Assembly: GCA_946998115.1 (NCBI GenBank)
Contig: CAMPYB010000011.1
Span: forward strand, 1 to 37,649
DNA length: 37,649 nt
Reading direction: 5' to 3'
Origin: an uncultured Actinomyces sp.
GTDB taxonomy: Bacteria; Actinomycetota; Actinomycetes; Actinomycetales; Actinomycetaceae
Below the pieces are notes generated by a model, which did not search any database, had not been told where the DNA came from, and worked only from the letters and a program-made list of their open reading frames with translations. How positions within the stretch are numbered: the first letter of the stretch is position 1; the number at the start of each line of letters is the position of its first letter. Shown here piece after piece: positions 35,808-37,649 of this stretch. The translations under genes and the position numbers were made by a program.

Positions 35808-37649
35808 TTAATTTATACTTCTACAACGTAAAGCTTTTAAAGTTAAATCATTATTTTCAATAATAAGTTTTCGTAAAACATGTGGTGCCTGTAGATTACT
35901 CGTTAACCAATTTGTAGCCATAACTATTACAGGATTATACTCAGGTATATTGTTGCTATCTATTATTTTCGGATACAACCCGTTAATAATATGTTTTGCC
36001 ATAACTATTGTTTTGTTATTCCAAACTTGTTCAATTATTTCAAAATATTTACTAGCAAAATACAATTTTTCACTATCTGATATACCAGTATTGAAACCTT
36101 CTATTAACGCTAATAATTGTTCATTACTTAAAGTATTGTCAGTTGTTATTTGCTGGAATAATTCTAATTTCTTAGATTTAGATATAAAACTTGATTTAGC
36201 TTTTAAATATCCAATTTTACCATCACCACTTGGATCAACTTTTAGCATTTCATCAAGGTCATTTATAGAATAAAAATCATGCATGTATAAGACTCTAGCT
36301 ATTTTCCATTTTAACTGTTTGTCTGTTTTGAAATTTTCAAACTCGTTATTTAAAAGCTGCATTAATCTTTTAACATGTAGATTTTTAGCTTTGGTGAAAT
36401 TTTGTAAATCCATTTTTAGCATAAAATCTACATATGCATTAGCCCAAACTTTTTTCAAATCATAATTTTTTGAATTTTTTAATGCATTGCGAGCAAATTC
36501 TGCAAGATTCACAATAGCTTGACGAGCTTTGTCAGGTTTCATATAATTCAAAATATTTAATGTTTGTTCTAAAACAGTTTGAACAATAGCATCATTTTCT
36601 TCATATGCTAAATTATTATATAAAGCTGTAAGATATTTTTCTGTCGATAAAATTCTATCGGAAACTTGATTAAATATAGATGACCATAATATTGATCTTG
36701 TTAAATCGTCATCAATCAAATGCATGCTTTTAATTGCATTTTCCAATGAAGTTGGATCTAATCTAGTTATTGCATATGTTAAATCTTCATCATTTACAAC
36801 GAGAATATCCGGCTTAGTAAGCCCTTGTATATTTTCAATATTTGTGAGTTCTTCAATTAATTCAACATTGACAATATGATATTTTTCAAGCTTTGACTTG
36901 TCACTATTATATTTATAAAAACCTACTTTTATCTGATGAGGTCGTAAAACTTTTTCGCCTTTTACAGTAACACATTTTTGTTGAATTGATAAAGAAGTTA
37001 TTTCATCATTGTCTATTACAAGATTAGGTGAAAGAATAGAAACATTAGTAGTATTTAGCCATTTTTCAATCCAATTGTCGAAATCTTTGTTAGAAACGTT
37101 TTTTAGAGATATTGTTAAATCTTTTAAAGAAGTATTTTTATAAGCATTCTTTTTAAAATATTGACTTGCAACTTTAAAAAAATCTTCTTCCCCAACCCAT
37201 GCGACTAATTGTTTCAGCACGGATGCGCCTTTAGCATAAGTTATTCCATCAAAATTTTCTTTAGCAGCATCAACATCGACTATATCTGCAAGTATAGGAT
37301 GTGTTGTAGACAGACTATCTTGCTTATATGCCCAAGCTTTACGTTTACAAGCGAATGTTGCCCATGCCTGTTTATATTTTGTCGCTGAGGCAGTTACAAA
37401 TGTCCCTTGATGATCAGCAAATGATTCTTTCAACCATAAATCATCCCACCATTTAGGTGTGACTAAATCACCAAACCACATATGGCACATTTCATGTAGT
37501 ATTGTATTTGCTCTAGCTTGTTTGCCTGCAAATGTAGGAGTGGATTTAAATAAATATGTTTTTTCACTAAAAGTTACACATCCAGGGTTTTCCATTGCTC
37601 CAATATTATATTCAGGTACTAAAATCTGATCATATTTACCCCATGGATA
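35808..37649 (-). CDS. pepN: aminopeptidase N, M1 family (N-terminus outside window)
   Basis: A zinc metallo-aminopeptidase; the frame is open to the last base of the window, so the ATG at 37595 is internal. The visible part begins YPWGKYDQILVPEYNIGAMENPG, which contains the GAMEN substrate-binding motif, then HEMCHMWFGD with the HExxH zinc ligands and LKESFAD with the third ligand Glu 19 residues after the last His. A long helical C-terminal domain follows to residue 613. About 240 N-terminal residues are missing. The Cys within HEMCH is unusual, most homologues having Ala. It may be transcribed with the DUF881 gene 63 bases downstream of it in position but upstream of none; no terminator is visible between them. 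Confidence 0.95.
   Translation of the reverse strand, partial: YPWGKYDQILVPEYNIGAMENPGCVTFSEKTYLFKSTPTFAGKQARANTILHEMCHMWFGDLVTPKWWDDLWLKESFADHQGTFVTASATKYKQAWATFACKRKAWAYKQDSLSTTHPILADIVDVDAAKENFDGITYAKGASVLKQLVAWVGEEDFFKVASQYFKKNAYKNTSLKDLTISLKNVSNKDFDNWIEKWLNTTNVSILSPNLVIDNDEITSLSIQQKCVTVKGEKVLRPHQIKVGFYKYNSDKSKLEKYHIVNVELIEELTNIENIQGLTKPDILVVNDEDLTYAITRLDPTSLENAIKSMHLIDDDLTRSILWSSIFNQVSDRILSTEKYLTALYNNLAYEENDAIVQTVLEQTLNILNYMKPDKARQAIVNLAEFARNALKNSKNYDLKKVWANAYVDFMLKMDLQNFTKAKNLHVKRLMQLLNNEFENFKTDKQLKWKIARVLYMHDFYSINDLDEMLKVDPSGDGKIGYLKAKSSFISKSKKLELFQQITTDNTLSNEQLLALIEGFNTGISDSEKLYFASKYFEIIEQVWNNKTIVMAKHIINGLYPKIIDSNNIPEYNPVIVMATNWLTSNLQAPHVLRKLIIENNDLTLKALRCRSIN

Overview
This is an AT-rich window (roughly 30% G+C by eye) whose gene content is nevertheless actinobacterial. 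Diagnostic genes are rbpA, a cytidylate kinase-Der fusion, garA with two MerR-type neighbours, and the DUF881 / small basic protein / DUF881 cluster, an order that resembles Mycobacterium tuberculosis Rv1822-Rv1830. PEP carboxylase, a C69 dipeptidase, FemAB and sortase-anchored surface proteins fit a host-associated Bifidobacteriaceae-like lineage or another AT-rich actinobacterium. That placement is inference; I cannot name the species. No tRNA, rRNA, CRISPR array or insertion sequence was recognised.

Layout. 1-2676: 3' part of a large G5-repeat surface adhesin whose start lies outside the window. 3059-7484: a BceRS-BceAB-type antimicrobial-peptide sensing and detoxification module, with a structured leader before it and a perfect BceR-type operator before the transporter. 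7577-8485 (minus): a PadR regulator and a HAAS/DUF1700 membrane protein. 8797-12481 (minus): a FemAB peptidoglycan-bridge enzyme and an internalin-like leucine-rich-repeat wall protein. 12878-20284: metabolic and stress genes (PEP carboxylase, NhaC antiporter, PepD dipeptidase, MsrAB). 20455-23777: a MacB-like ABC transporter with one ATPase between two FtsX permeases. 23954-26918: feoA-feoB and a small Cys-rich Feo partner. 27124-30870: parA, rluB and cmk-der. 30972-37649 (minus): rbpA, two MerR regulators, garA, DUF881, small basic protein, DUF881 and the C-terminal part of aminopeptidase N.

How the parts connect. The clearest regulatory signal is a pair of DtxR/IdeR-type iron boxes. One lies in the feoA promoter, as expected. 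The other (17 of 19 bases matching the palindromic consensus) sits before the LRR surface protein, which suggests that protein is made under iron limitation. The first third of the window is largely cell-envelope biology: adhesin, peptide-antibiotic defence, PadR/HAAS, cross-bridge enzyme and LRR protein. The last third is conserved chromosomal core, with scpA/scpB missing from their usual place between parA and rluB, and the usual DUF151 gene missing between the two MerR genes.
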